From: Zygnema cylindricum
Lineage: Eukaryota; Streptophyta; Zygnematophyceae; Zygnematales; Zygnemataceae
Assembly: GCA_037447655.1 (NCBI GenBank)
Contig: JBBHKE010002950.1
Coordinates: 1 to 62,000, forward strand
Direction of reading: 5' to 3'
Length of the DNA stretch: 62,000 bases
This document shows, one piece after another, positions 11,292-22,663 of this stretch. The notes under the pieces were generated by a model, which saw only the letters and a program-made list of their open reading frames with translations, was not told where the DNA came from and made no database searches. Position 1 is the stretch's first letter. Each line of letters begins with the position of its first letter. A program made the position numbers and the translations under genes.

Positions 11292-11832
11292 TGAAACTCT
11301 GAGACCTCCATTGGCCCTCAGAGTATGCAGATCCAAAAGAAGCTAATCTAGATAGTGCCGACTCCAAGTTAATATAAACCCAAGTGACTGACCCCTTGAC
11401 AGTCAGAAACCCAATATAGATTCACCCCTGTGAAATAACACTTTCTGTGTGCTCAGTTCCACCACAGAATGCAAAGTTAGAATATGAGATTTGGACACAT
11501 TCACCCACTTTGACTTTCCCTTAGAAATACAGCCACCCTGGCAGACAAAAACTCTGACCGACTACACCCCTGTGTAGCCTGGACTCCCCTGAGTCCGCAG
11601 CAAAAAGAATCACTGAAAATGGTCAAGTAAATTGATAGTTATGGCTGCCCAAAGTTTGCCATTTATACAGGGTGCTCTCTGGGAGAGGCAGCTACCTACC
11701 CAAAATTTTCTAAGTCCTATTCCCTCTCTAAAACTCTATCTACTGAAGTACGGCACCAATCAAATTACTGTGTCGTACAGAAAAGTACAGGTGCCGGTGT
11801 ACTTTCTGTACGGCCATTGTACGACATGGCCA
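11292..11832 (-). mobile_element. Family X LTR, 3' half (minus), truncated
   Basis: It starts TGAAACTCTGAGACCTCC (the LTR end read on plus) and stays nearly identical to 52632–53170 up to gtacgacatggcca, then breaks into the palindrome at about 11830. The LTR end keeps the in-frame ATGGAGGTCTCAGAGTTTCA seen in other X copies. The flank CAACT at 11287–11291 matches 9473–9477. Confidence 0.8.
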
Positions 11833-12876
11833 AAAAATGATTTAATACATGCCGTTGTGATGTAACTGCGTTTTCACAAACCGCGTAGTGCAAACATCAT
11901 AATGACGTGAAATTGTACGTTTGTCAGATTCTGTATGTGTACCTCAAAATCGGATAATTATGACGTGAAATTGTACGTGTGTCTGATTTTGTAAAGCGGA
12001 TAATTATTACTGACATAAACCTAAATTAGAGTTATTGATAAGCTAGAGTACAACTTTGTTTTGAAAAGATGAAAAAATCTACATTGGAATGGATAACATT
12101 AATTATTTATTTACGATGATTACGATTCGCGGTGTAATAAATGCTTAACGTTAATAACAGTGAGCGTTGTAATTTTGTACCTTTTCGGTTACGGGCGGGC
12201 ACGGTTAGTCGCTAGAAATCGAGTTTCGGTTAATTTTTTTTTTTGTAAACGACGGTCGGTTAACGGTTAACAATTTTGGAGCGTGACAAAACTCGGTCGG
12301 GCGTCGGTTACTCAGATTTTGAAAAAAAAAAACGGTCGGTTCGGGTATGAAAATTTTTGACTTTACCCGAAACCGACCGTTTTTTTTTTTTTCAAAATCT
12401 GAGTAACCGACGCCCGACCGAGTTGTCACGCTCCAAAATTGTTAACCGTTAACCGACCGTCGTTTACGAAAAAAAAAAAATAACCGAAACTCGATTTCTA
12501 GCGACTAACCGTGCCCGCCCGCAACCGAAAAAGTACAAAATTAGCCAATGTACGACGTATGAAAGCCAATAGTTACCATTTGTCGCGTTCCCTAATATTT
12601 GCAAAATAAATAATTACTACCGTGTCAGATTTGCGACGCTTTGTCGCGTTCCCTATGATTTGCGAAATGAACCGTGTCAGATTTGCGTGGCTAATCATGA
12701 TGAGACGTACTTCCACGATACCAAAGAGTACAAAGTATTATGACGTTTTCACTACGCGGTTTGTAAAAACGCACTCTTTCAAAACGTACAGTTTCACGTC
12801 ATTATGACGTTTGCACTACGCGGTTTGTGAAGACGCAGGTACATCATAACGGCATGTATTAAATCATTTTTTGCAT
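11830..12876. repeat. Large imperfect palindrome (foldback), centre about 12354
   Basis: The inner arms, 12183–12350 and 12360–12530, are nearly perfect reverse complements (ggtcggttcgggta and tacccgaaaccgacc around a ~15-bp loop; outer words gggcgggcacggttagtcgc and its complement). The outer arms, 11830–11925 and 12775–12876, also mirror each other (aaatgatttaatacatgccgtt). The segments between inner and outer arms differ. Each side has a further ~62-bp tandem duplication (tatgacgt...). Non-coding. Confidence 0.8.
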
Positions 12877-12938
12877 TTTTTCATTAATACGGTACAGTTC
12901 TGTACGTTAGCCACACTATTTAAAATGGAACTATACTA

Positions 12939-13552
12939 CACCGTGAATCGTAATTAGAGTAAATTACTCTAATTCGGTTGCTCGAAATTTCGACTCTATC
13001 ACATCAAATAGAGTAAACGATTCTTATTTTTTCATTATTCTAATTTAGGTAAGTTTAATAATCGTAAAAAATTGTAATATAGGTTCGCTTTAAATAGTGT
13101 GGAGTACGGACGACGTTCGACCGTGCAAAATTGTACTTTTTTAAGTGAAATGATACAAATAATGATTTAATAGAATTGTGATCACACTTGAAATCGCACT
13201 AAACGAAAAATGAATCACATCGAAAAAAAGCCGTTTGCATAACTTTCATCCGTTGACAGCATCGTCGTCAGTGTGAACACTAACTGACATTCAGCGCGAA
13301 AAATATTACTAACGTCGTAACGACGTCAAAACTATACGGACTGACATATTTTGTACACCTACGTAATTTAGTGTTCATAATTTCAGCGCGTTAATTTATT
13401 GCCGACATAACCCAATATATAGTACTTAAATAAATTAGAGTAAACTTCCACTGTGAAAAAGTTCTATCACATAAATTAAAGTTCATTACTCTAATTGTAT
13501 TTTTAGTTTTTTTACTCTAATTTTTTTATTACTCTAATTACGACTCGTGGTG
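12939..13552. mobile_element. CACCG-end MITE-like element, 614 bp, TA-flanked
   Basis: TA at 12937–12938 and 13553–13554 flank CACCGTGAATCGTAATTAG...ctctaattacgactcgtggtg. It is the inverted counterpart of 8414–9031 and shares ccacactattta, gacgt..gaccgtgcaaaattgtac and the ttacgtag/ctacgtaa segment. No ORF. Confidence 0.75.
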
Positions 13553-13554
13553 TA

Positions 13555-13691
13555 GAGTTGTTAACGCTGATTCAAAGAGCACCTTGAATAATGTAAAGAA
13601 AAATTTAGAGTAATTTACTCTTTTTAAGGTTTTGGGTCAAAATTCGTGGTGACGGAATTAGCGTTAATAACGCTAATTACGATTCGCGGTG
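13555..13691. mobile_element. Partial CACCG-family element (right end only)
   Basis: It ends gctaattacgattcgcggtg followed by TA and contains tttagagtaatttactct, as in the neighbour. No matching left end is visible, so it is probably truncated by, or fused to, the element at 12939–13552. Confidence 0.5.
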
Positions 13692-14627
13692 TAGTGTAAA
13701 TGGAAAATTATGATTAATAATACTATTTAATGCAAGGAGACGTGGCAAGTTATAGTCCACGTATTTAAATAATGTTGTTAGCTATATTTTGTGATTTTCG
13801 GCTATAAGTAGTAGCGACTTATTAATACTTATAACAATGAGTGGTGTAGTGGTACATCTCCCTTTGCAAAAAAACAGTTGGTGTATCTCTTTTTTTTACT
13901 ATTTTGTCTTTTTGCAATCTCCCTTTACGAATATTTTTTTTCCTCGACATTCACCTCATTTAAGGGATTTGTTCCTAATTTTGCGTGTAACTCTTAGATT
14001 AATGCTTAAACCCTTATATTAATGTTTATTCTATCGCAAATCTATTTTTTTCGCTACAATTTTCGAACGGTTTTTCTTTCGACTATAATACTATGTTATG
14101 AATTATGCAAAAAAGGTAAATTTTCAGTTATGTATGTTTAAAAAAAAAAAAGTTTTCACATAGAAAATTAATTGACAAAAAACACATTGTGATGAGCAAA
14201 AAAAATGTTTTTTTTTTTTTGTAGTATCAAATATAGAAATAAACAAATAACAACCTCGTACTATTTTCGACTCTATTGTACAAAATCTCAACCTCAAACT
14301 TAAAACTACAAAAAAATCTATAAACCTAAATTTGGTATACATACAACGCTTTGGTAATTTGATAAAAATAAGCACTCCGGTTTAAAAAAAAAAAAACAGA
14401 ATAACACTAGAAAAATTGTGAAATACAACAAAATTCAAAGGAAAAAATAGCATGATAACTAATACTAAGAAAACAACAATAATTAGAACCCAAAACAAAA
14501 TAAAAACTATGCATTTAAAAGATCTCGGTTGGATCAAACACATTAAAGATCACTAACAATTGAAGCAGCAAGTGAGCTCCTCTTCTTTGTTATCGTGTTC
14601 CCCGCATTCAAAAAATTTCATTTAGAC
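13692..14627. other. AT-rich non-coding stretch, probably 3' flank of the hAT pseudogene
   Basis: Many poly-A/T runs and no supported gene. It lies directly downstream (in the minus-strand sense) of the hAT transposase remnant and may be part of that element, but no terminal repeat was recognised. Confidence 0.4.
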
Positions 14628-15690
14628 ATGGAGTTAGAAGCCGGAATAGCTAGAATAGATATAACAACACCGGCTAGAATAGGAAATCCTCCATCTTTCG
14701 CACGTACATTCTTTTTTCCACCATTCAAGTATGTTAAAGTTCAATCTTTCGTCGTTGGTTAATTTTAAATCAAAATAACGTTTCAATTCGTCACTAACGA
14801 GCGTTTTTTTGTCGGTGGTAATAAGAACCTCATTTTGTTCATCGCTCTCACCAAAAATATTGTGGAAATCGTCTTTACTTCGCGATGTTTTTCGTTTTTT
14901 TGTGATACGTTGAGGACTACCGAAATCAACGTCATCACCGAGGTTGTTTACGAGTTCTCGAAGTTTGACCCTTGCGCTTTCAATTTCGGTTTTAGATAAC
15001 CCCAGTAATTTCAAGCTTTTGTTTTTGTCGGGGATCTAAGAGAGTCGCGACAATATGATACTCATGAAGGCCCTACTTCAGTAGCGCAAGTTTCACAAAA
15101 AGTTGTTTCAACTTTTTGCAAGTTTAGGGAATCGGCGGGACATTATTTTTCACCGTCATTGTAAGATGTTTTTCTTATCATACAATGGTTATGGAGAGAC
15201 GATAGTTCAAACGAAACCAAATGTAAAGTTGGTTCTTTGAATTTCTCCAATTTTAGGGTCGCTTCTTGGAACTTTTCCAAAAGTCGTATAAGATCGGTAA
15301 GGTGAGTCTTATCGATACAAGCAAAAAGTATCAATTTATTTTTTGCTTGAGCGATTGGTCTTATCTCATTGAATGCATCATAAATACTCTTAAGCATTCG
15401 GAGCAAAGAATTATACCGCGTTGCGTTTTCTTTTTTAATGTGTTTTTCAAAAGATCTTGTAAATTACTCTGTTTGAAAAACGTGACCAATGATTTACACG
15501 CGTCAATTATATCAAAAAAATCAGGAACTTCCACATAATATTTGCCTTTTTTGGAAGTTCCGCTCTTATTCAAGATCGTTGTCACTATTGTTCCAATTTT
15601 TTAGTCCGCGCAAGGTATCCAAGTAAACATACTCGGTAGACCTTCAGTCGCACACATGTTAGAGCCACTATCAGTCACGACAACGCTCAC
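14628..15690 (-). pseudogene. hAT-superfamily transposase remnant
   Basis: Broken frames together give a hAT transposase in the right order. VVVTDSGSNM with ATEGLPSMFTWIPC is the RNase H-like segment. ENATRYNSLLRMLKSIYDAF matches the hAT NxTRWNS-type motif. The C-terminal dimerisation (hATC) region is DELKRYFD...FNILEWWKK, then, in another frame, FPILAGVVISILAIPASNS and stop at 14628. Frameshifts lie near 15430 and 14700. The His expected after IPCA is Asp. The 5' part is missing, cut at about 15690 by a CACCG-type element. hAT enzymes move DNA by cut and paste; this one cannot be functional. Confidence 0.8.
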
Positions 15691-16049
15691 ACAGTAGTAC
15701 GTTCACACAGTCGAAACGTGGTTGTTGGTCGAATATGTGCGAACGTGATATTTTACAACCCGCTTTTATCCCCTTTTGAGAACGCATATTCTCATGCGTG
15801 CGCAGTTACTAAAACTCATTAATTATACCTTTTTAACTTAAAAAGGTACAATTTTGTAAGGTTTGATACCGTGATACGTACTATACGCCACACTATTTAA
15901 CCGACAACGTACTTTCGTTTTGTGAGGTACTTGGTACATAACCCTAAACGGCGTACAAAAAAAAATAGAATAAGCTACGCTATTGGAGAATAATAATAAA
16001 AAAAGCGGGACGGAATTAACGAACACTACCCTAATAGCGATTGGCGGTA
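15691..16049. mobile_element. Partial CACCG-family element (resembles 47780–48319)
   Basis: It shares gtacgttcacac.gtcgaaacg, gaacgcatattctcatgcgt and ttaattatac..ttt with the element at 47780–48319, and ends ccctaatagcgattggcggt. The left end is missing; it joins the hAT remnant directly. Confidence 0.6.
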
Positions 16050-16436
16050 TAACGTGTCAGATTTGCGACGCTTTGTCGCGTTCCCTAAGATTTGCGAAAT
16101 GAATATTGTACCACCGTGTCAGATTTGCGACGATTTGTCGCGTTACTTATGATTTGCGAAATGAATAGCTAACTACAGCACTGTGTCATATTTGCGACGC
16201 TAATTTGATGTGACGTACTTCCAGGATACCAAAGAGTACAAAGTACAATAATGTTGGATTATAGGTACAGTAAAAAGTTTTCATTTTTTTTTGTTTTTTC
16301 GTTGACTAACTGTAACCCACCGTTTTTTTTTTCCTGGTGAGTCAACCGACCGTAACCGCCCGACCCCCAAAATTTGGCAACCGAATCCGTTCTGGATCCG
16401 GAGCGGGCGGTCGGTTAACGGTTGGTCACGGTAGGC
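16045..16436. mobile_element. Repeat H2 (inverted partner of H1)
   Basis: It contains three direct copies of gtgtcagatttgcgacg (16051, 16117 and a variant at 16184), then the region inverted relative to H1 (ttttcctggtgagtcaacc, aaaatttggcaaccgaat). It joins directly to copia gag sequence at about 16437. H1 and H2 together bracket 6.75 kb. Confidence 0.65.
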
Positions 16437-16982
16437 CTCGATTTCGTGTTTTACTAATTGTTGCCTCTGAATAGTCTCACTCTTATAAATCTCACTTAGT
16501 GTTTCCCAAATTTCCGAAGACTTGGTCAGATGCAAAAGAGTGATAGCTATGGACTTAGACACATTTCTAAGTATGAGATGTTTCGCTATAGTGTTTTTAT
16601 ACTTCCAAATTTTAGTATCATTTTCTTCAGTTTTACTTATAACCTCTCTAACTATAGTTGTGGCGGAGAGCCTAGCTCCCCTCACCATAGGTGTCCCTTT
16701 ATCCTTCTGCCCATTTCCCCCTTCCATGACAATAATTTTCCGTTCACCTTCTGTTGCATCTGAAATACCGTTGGTTTTTTGGGAAGGCCAAGATGAACCG
16801 CTATAGTGAGTTCCACCAAATATCTGTGGCCGACACCTCACTTGTCCCGAAACAATTCCCCACAAGTGCTTTTCGAAAAGCAATCCCTCCATCCTAAACT
16901 CCTAATAAGTGAAGTTTGTTCCATTGAACATAGGCACCCTAGATAGTGAGCCCATAACATGAAACTCTGTGATGTGCTCCAT
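16437..16982 (-). pseudogene. Copia family X gag (X2), 5' part
   Basis: The frame begins in the LTR with ATG at 16982 (MEHITEF), passes through the primer-binding site (HVMG) and continues VPMFNGTNFTY, then a stop where Trp is usual, then MEGLLFEKHLWGIVSG. Further on are IWKYKNTIAKHLILRN and IWETLSEIYKSETIQRQQL, typical of copia Gag (UBN2-like). Gag forms the cytoplasmic virus-like particle. The frame is cut at about 16437 by repeat H2, and no pol from this copy is visible. Confidence 0.75.
16946..16958 (-). promoter_or_regulatory. Half-tRNA-type primer-binding site (X2)
   Basis: The plus strand reads gtgagcccataac, which equals the initiator tRNA-Met anticodon arm with one mismatch, so the minus-strand RNA is complementary to it. 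It lies one base after the LTR end. The minus-strand ATG at 16955 lies within it. Confidence 0.7.
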
Positions 16983-17990
16983 TGCCCACAGAAATCGCAG
17001 ATCCAAAAGAAGCTAATCTAGGTGGTGCCGACTCCAACTTGATATAAACCCAAATGACTGACCCCTTGACAATCAAAACCCCAATACAGCTTCACCCTTG
17101 TGAAATAACACTTTCTGTGTGCTCAGTTCAACTAAAGAATGCAAAGTTAGAATATGAGATTTACACACATTCACCCACTTTGACTTTCCCTTAGAAATGA
17201 AGCCACCCTGGTAGAAAAATACTTTGACAAATACACCCTTGTGTAGATTAGACGCTCATGAGTCTGTCGCAAAAAGAATCACTGAAAATGGTTAAGTAAA
17301 CTGATAGTTATGAATGGTCAAAGATGACCCTTTTGTACAAGAGCTCTCTTGGAGAGTGGGTGCTATCTACTAAATTTTTTAAGTCGTAGCTCTCTCTAAA
17401 ACTCTATCTACTGACATACGGCACTAATCAGATTAATGTGTCGTACAAAAAGGTACACGTGCCGGTGTACTTTGTGTACGACCATCGTACGACATGGCCA
17501 AAATGTTGACACATGTCATCTCTAGATTTGTTTACGTAATCCCCAAGATGCCTTGATCTAATGTCATTTTGCCACGTGTCATCCTATGTGGCGATGACTG
17601 CAAACCGCCGAAATCTTCTTCCGCGATCTTGGCACCCTTTTCAGCCGTCCGATTGAAACCAATTTTCGATTGTAGCCGTCATAAATACGTGAGCGGTATT
17701 TGTTTCGCGTTCGAAACAAATGCACAGTTCCAATTCATAAAATACATTCAACCGTACTCGGTACTATACAAAAATGTATCTATGCATTTCGTATCTATTT
17801 GCCGTTAAATGAACTAGTCTACGTGTAACACTGTAAATATTTGTCAAACCTTTGATACTTTAGCACTGGTCCTAGACTTATAGGATAAAGTTATTTGCCA
17901 CTTTGACGGACTACAGGTATTCGGATTAAATCTCGGGTCCGTCAAATCTTTTAGGTTGTAAACTTTGATCGTCCATATTGACTGATCATT
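16960..17990 (-). mobile_element. Family X 5' LTR (minus), start of LTR lost
   Basis: It begins TGAAACTCTGTGATG on plus and follows the X LTR order: gtgccgactccaact, cagttcaac, ccgactacaccc-like, aaactctatctactg, gccggtgtacttt, tgccacgtgtcat, gggtccgtcaa. Similarity fades near 17990, so the LTR's first bases are missing or diverged. Confidence 0.75.
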
Positions 17991-18369
17991 TACTGCTAAG
18001 CAACCTTAAACTGCCTAAACAACACTCTTCACAAAATCCTTATAATTACTTCAAAGTATCTTGACTTCCAAAGTCTCAACTTTTATCAAACAATATACCT
18101 TGGACACATAACCTGTCCCCCTGATATCTATTAAAGACTTCGTGCTTTAAAGATTTCAGATGTCAGACCTTGAAGACAATTTATCTTACTAACATTCAGA
18201 TAATTACTTCCATTCTGACCATAATAACCTCCTGAAACACTCAAATTATTCTTGATCAGATTTACACTTCAATATTCACATTCAGAATTACACAGAACAT
18301 AAAGCAAATGAAATTTCTTTAATATTAATAAGAATGTAAACATACAATGTAAACTATTTCTGATAAATT
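17991..18369. other. Unassigned AT-rich stretch between X and Z LTRs
   Basis: No ORF with recognisable protein. It may include the decayed start of the X LTR or the inner part of the Z LTR. I see no clear boundary. Confidence 0.35.
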
Positions 18370-18800
18370 TTTATGCTTCATCCAATGGTAATTATATACT
18401 TCCTAAACTAACACAGTTTTTTCTTGAATATAACGAACTAAGCTACATCGGATTGAAACATTCAAATTTTGCTTACTAAGAAGTTTGAATGAGTTTGAAA
18501 TCAAGAATTTGAATTTCAAAGTTCTTCTGAGTTACACCGGACTTTCCCGGTACTATTTCAAGTTTAAATTTCCCGCGGTGCTTTTTCGTTTCGATTAACT
18601 TTTGCAGTGACGTCGTACCTTTTAGAAATTGACGTGGCATACTTTTTGAAAGTATCCGACGAGGCATAATTTTAAAAATATTTATTTGACGTGTAACTTT
18701 TCGAATTTAAACGGCGTACAAAAATAGTGAATCGTAATTTCACCGACATTCGTTGGCGTCCATTGTTCCGTGATTCGCTACAGATTGAACTTAAATCCAA
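18370..18800 (-). mobile_element. Family Z 3' LTR (minus), left end approximate
   Basis: It is closely similar to 25325–25764 (shared cgaactaagctacatcggat, gagtttgaaatcaagaattt, gagttacaccggact, cattcgttggcgtc). On the minus strand it follows the polypurine tract gttaaggggag. The expected TG start reads TA or TT, so the exact terminus is uncertain. A second taggggag tract lies at about 18845. Confidence 0.65.
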
Positions 18801-18876
18801 TACTCCCCTTAACTTCTATCTGTGTATTCTCTTCAGAATTACTCCCCTAAACTATTTAACTTTGCTATACTTAGTT

Positions 18877-21800
18877 TTAGCCACTCAGAAGTAATTTGCT
18901 TTCTGATCTGCAAAACTGTAACCTAGGACATGGTAGTGCCTTAGTCATCATGTCAACTATCATCAATGAGTTTGACACATGATGCATTTTAATAAATCTG
19001 TCCTGTATATTTTCTCTGACGAAACTGAGTCTGATGTTTATATGTTTACTTTTGAAATGATGTTTAGGATTGATTGCTACAGCTATGGCGGCTTGATTGT
19101 CACCGTATAAAATTTGAGATCCATGCTGCATCCATCCTAATTCTTGTAAAAAGGCTTTTACCTAAATGATTTCTTTTACTGCCATGCTGACTGCCAAGAA
19201 TTCAAATTCTATTGTTGACTGAGCTGTCACCTTTTGAAGTTTGCTCCCCCAACAACACGTTCCTTGTCTAATCTTCAAAATGTATCCAGATGTTGATTTC
19301 TTGGTGATGTCATCTCCATATCTTGCATCGCTCCAAGTTTGGATGTTGATTGAATCTCCACCCAAGTGTAACCATAAATTTGTTGTTCCAATAAGATATC
19401 TTAAGACTCTTTTGACTATATTCAGTCAGATTTCCTTCGATCCTGTAAACTTCTGCTGAGTATTCCCACTGCAACTGCTATATTAGGTCTCGTACAATTC
19501 ATGAAGTAGATAAGGGTTCCCACAGTTTCTCTATAAGGTACATTTACCTTTTCATCTTCTTCTTCATCATGTTCCTCTTTTTTCTTCTTGGTATCCAAAG
19601 GTGTAATACAACTGTTAGCTGAACTGAAGTTAAATTTTCTTATTATATTCTTTATGGCCTCTTTCTGTGTTAATTTTATGATTTTCATTTCTCTATCTCT
19701 TTCCATTTGTATTCCTAGGATATATTTTGCTTCTCCAAAGTCTTTAATATCAAATTCCTTACAAAATTCTTCTTTTAACTTTTGAATTCGTTCCTTACAT
19801 TTACTAATGATTAGTAGGTCATCTACATAAATTGCGATATATAACACTCCATCTTTATCTTCCGGGTTTAGTACATATACTGAATGATTTGAACTAATTA
19901 TTTGATATCCTAGTTTAGTCAAAAATTCATCTAGTTTGGCATTCCATCCCCTAGGAGCTTGTTTAAGCCCATACAATGATTTAATCAGTTTACATACAAG
20001 TCATTCCTTTCCTTGTTCAGTAAATCCTTCTTGTTGTTCCATGTAGATGTCTTTTTCCAGTTCTCCATTTAAAAAAACGGTCTTTACTTCCATTTGAAAT
20101 ACTTCCATGTCTTCTGTAGCAGCTATACTTAGGAGGATTCTGATAGATGGAAATCTTACTACAAGGGAAAATATCTCTTCATAATCTATTCCCTCCTTTT
20201 GATTGTATCCCTTAGCTACCAACCTTGCTTTATATCTCGCTATTGTATTATCTGGATTGTTATAGTTTAAACACCCATTTACATCAAAGAGCTTTTCTGT
20301 CTAGAGGTAATTCTACTAAATCCCAAGTTTGTGCCTTCATAATAGATTTCATTTCCTCATGGATAGCTTCCTTCCATCTCTCCTTTTTCGGGCTTTCTAA
20401 TGATTCTTGTACAGTAAGTGGTTCATTAGATTGGGCAGATAGAGCAAATACCATATTGTTTTTTTGAAGTCTTGAACTTGTTCTCTTTCCTCCTGGAAAT
20501 GCTGAAGGTGGTATGCTTGGTTGTCTCCCACCTGGTGCTCTGATTTCCTCATGAGCTTCTTCTTGATCACTTGAAGTCTCCTCATCTGTTGATGTCTTTT
20601 TGTCATTTATGTGTGCCTTGTTGGGTTCTTTGATCTTCATATCTTCTTCCTCTAGTAAAATGTACTCTTGGTATGATGGAGTAATAATTTGCTGAAATAG
20701 GTCTTTAGTTTTTCCTTCGTCTTTTACTATCATATTTCTTACTACCTTTACATCATGAGCAAGTAGATCATATACTCTATATCCTTTTGCATTTTCATCA
20801 TATCCTACTAGGATTCCAGGCTTTCTTTTTGGATCCATCTTCCACTTAGTTTGATCATTATCTACATTGAATACTTTGCTTCCGAAAACCCTTAGATGAC
20901 TAACATCTGGTTTTTTTCCTGTCCACAATTCATATAGAATTTTTCCATTTTCTATAGCTTTTGTACTTACTCTGTTCTTGATATAATTAGCACAATTAAA
21001 TGCTTCAGCCCAAAATTTTGAGTCCATCCCTTTGTCCGCCAACATGCTTCTTGCACTTTCTTTTAGAGTTCTGTTGAGTCGTTCTGCTACTCTATGTGTA
21101 TGGGGAACTGTTAGCTGGTGATGAATTCCTTGTTCTTTCAAGTATGCTGCAAACTCCTTTGATATGTATTCACCTCCATTGTCGGTCTGTAGTTGTAATA
21201 TTGATACTCATTGTTGTTTTTCCACCAATGCCTTAAACTCTTGAAATTTTGAAAAAACTTCTCCTTTCTTTTGAATAAAATATACCATGCTATATCTAGA
21301 CCAATCATCTGTAAAAGTAACCATATATTTTTTCTTGCTGAGTGACTCCTTTTTGGCGGGTCCCCATACATCTAAGTGAATTACTCCTAAGACTCTGTCT
21401 GCTCTACTGGCCTTGTCTTTTGGAAAAGGTAGTTTATGTATTTTTCCAAGAGAACAGCCATCACAAACATCTGATGTGACTGAACACTTTAAGCCATCCA
21501 CCACTTTGTCCTTATACATCTTATTAAGTTTATCATAGTTTATATGACCAAAACGTTTATGCCACAATTCATGATCAGACAATTCTCCGGAGTACAGTCC
21601 AAAATGTTGCGTGTTATTTACCATAACAATCCTAAACATATTGTTTTCGCTTAGAATGCCTTCCAGAAACGTCTGACCATTCTTATTGACAATCTGCCGA
21701 CTTCCTTCCATGATTACTTTAAATCCTCTTTTGGCTGCAACTGATGTAGAAAACAAATTTTTTGTAAAGCTAGGAACATATAACACATTTTCTAGCATTC

Positions 21801-22663
21801 TTTTGACTGTATCACTTCCTATCTTCACATGCAAAATAACTTTTCCTTTTGCTGTAGAGATCTCACTAGTTCCATTACCGCAATAAATTTTTGTTGGTGC
21901 TATTTCTTGAAGAGAAACAAAAAGTTCTTTATCTTTGCACATATGAGCATATGCTCCTGAATCCATGATCCATCCGGAAAATGATGAGTCTTCACCTGTT
22001 TTAGACATGCAAACAAACTCCTCTGGGAATGTAGCCACTTCGGTATCTTCTTCCTTTTCGCTCAGAAGAACCCCTTCTTTGTTTTGTTGTTTGAAAGGCT
22101 TCTTTCCTTTTTTAGACTCTTTGAGATACAAATAACAGTTTCGATTGAAATGTCCTGGTTTGTGACAGTAGTAACAAGTCTTGTCCCTTTGTTCATCATA
22201 GCTCCTCGATAAGTAATTTTCGGTTTATGAGATTGAGATGACAGAGCCTAAAGTGCGAGGCCATCTCCCATTAATTGTAAATTTGACTCTTCAACTAGAA
22301 TCAATCATACAGCTTGCGACCATTTCCAAATTTATTGTTTGTCTATTTGTAATTGCTACACCACACATCTATATTCTGGAGGTAAACAACATCCTAACTA
22401 AAAAACATGCTCATCAACTTTATATACTTTTCCTGCTCTGCAACTTCCGTATACAAATTTTGAAAACCATTAACATGTCCAATTATGGATCCTCTTGTAT
22501 ACTTGTAATTCTGAATCATCTGATCTATCAAAGTCTGTTGTTGAAAATTTGACACCTGATACATTTTTTCTAGACCATTCCAAATATCACTAGCATTCTT
22601 GAACCTGGTAGAAGTCATGACAATATCTTCAGACATACTTTGTTGTTCAGACATACGCAACTA
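18877..22663 (-). pseudogene. Copia family Z polyprotein (gag–PR–INT–RT–RNH)
   Basis: The order is gag from 22660 (MRMSEQQSMSEDIV, then FKNASDIWNGLEKMYQ), a disrupted gag C-terminus, an intact zinc knuckle CYYCHKPGHFNRNC (about 22190), protease MDSGAYAHMC (about 21970), an HHCC pre-integrase, the integrase core (HLDVWGP, a TGA stop at about 21206, TDNGGEY, VAERLNR), RT with IYVDDLLI, and RNase H with TWSDARYGDD, IEFEFLA and GDNQAA. Odd points: the second Asp and the Glu of integrase are 32 residues apart rather than 35, and RT motif A reads MEVKT instead of MDVKT. Only a handful of stops and frameshifts are present, so this is one of the better-preserved interiors. It encodes particle assembly, reverse transcription and integration functions. 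Confidence 0.9.

Noticed and set aside
16522-16806. Plus-strand frames of 77–94 codons over the X2 gag
   Set aside because: Antisense shadows of the gag frame, which has clear copia Gag motifs on the minus strand.
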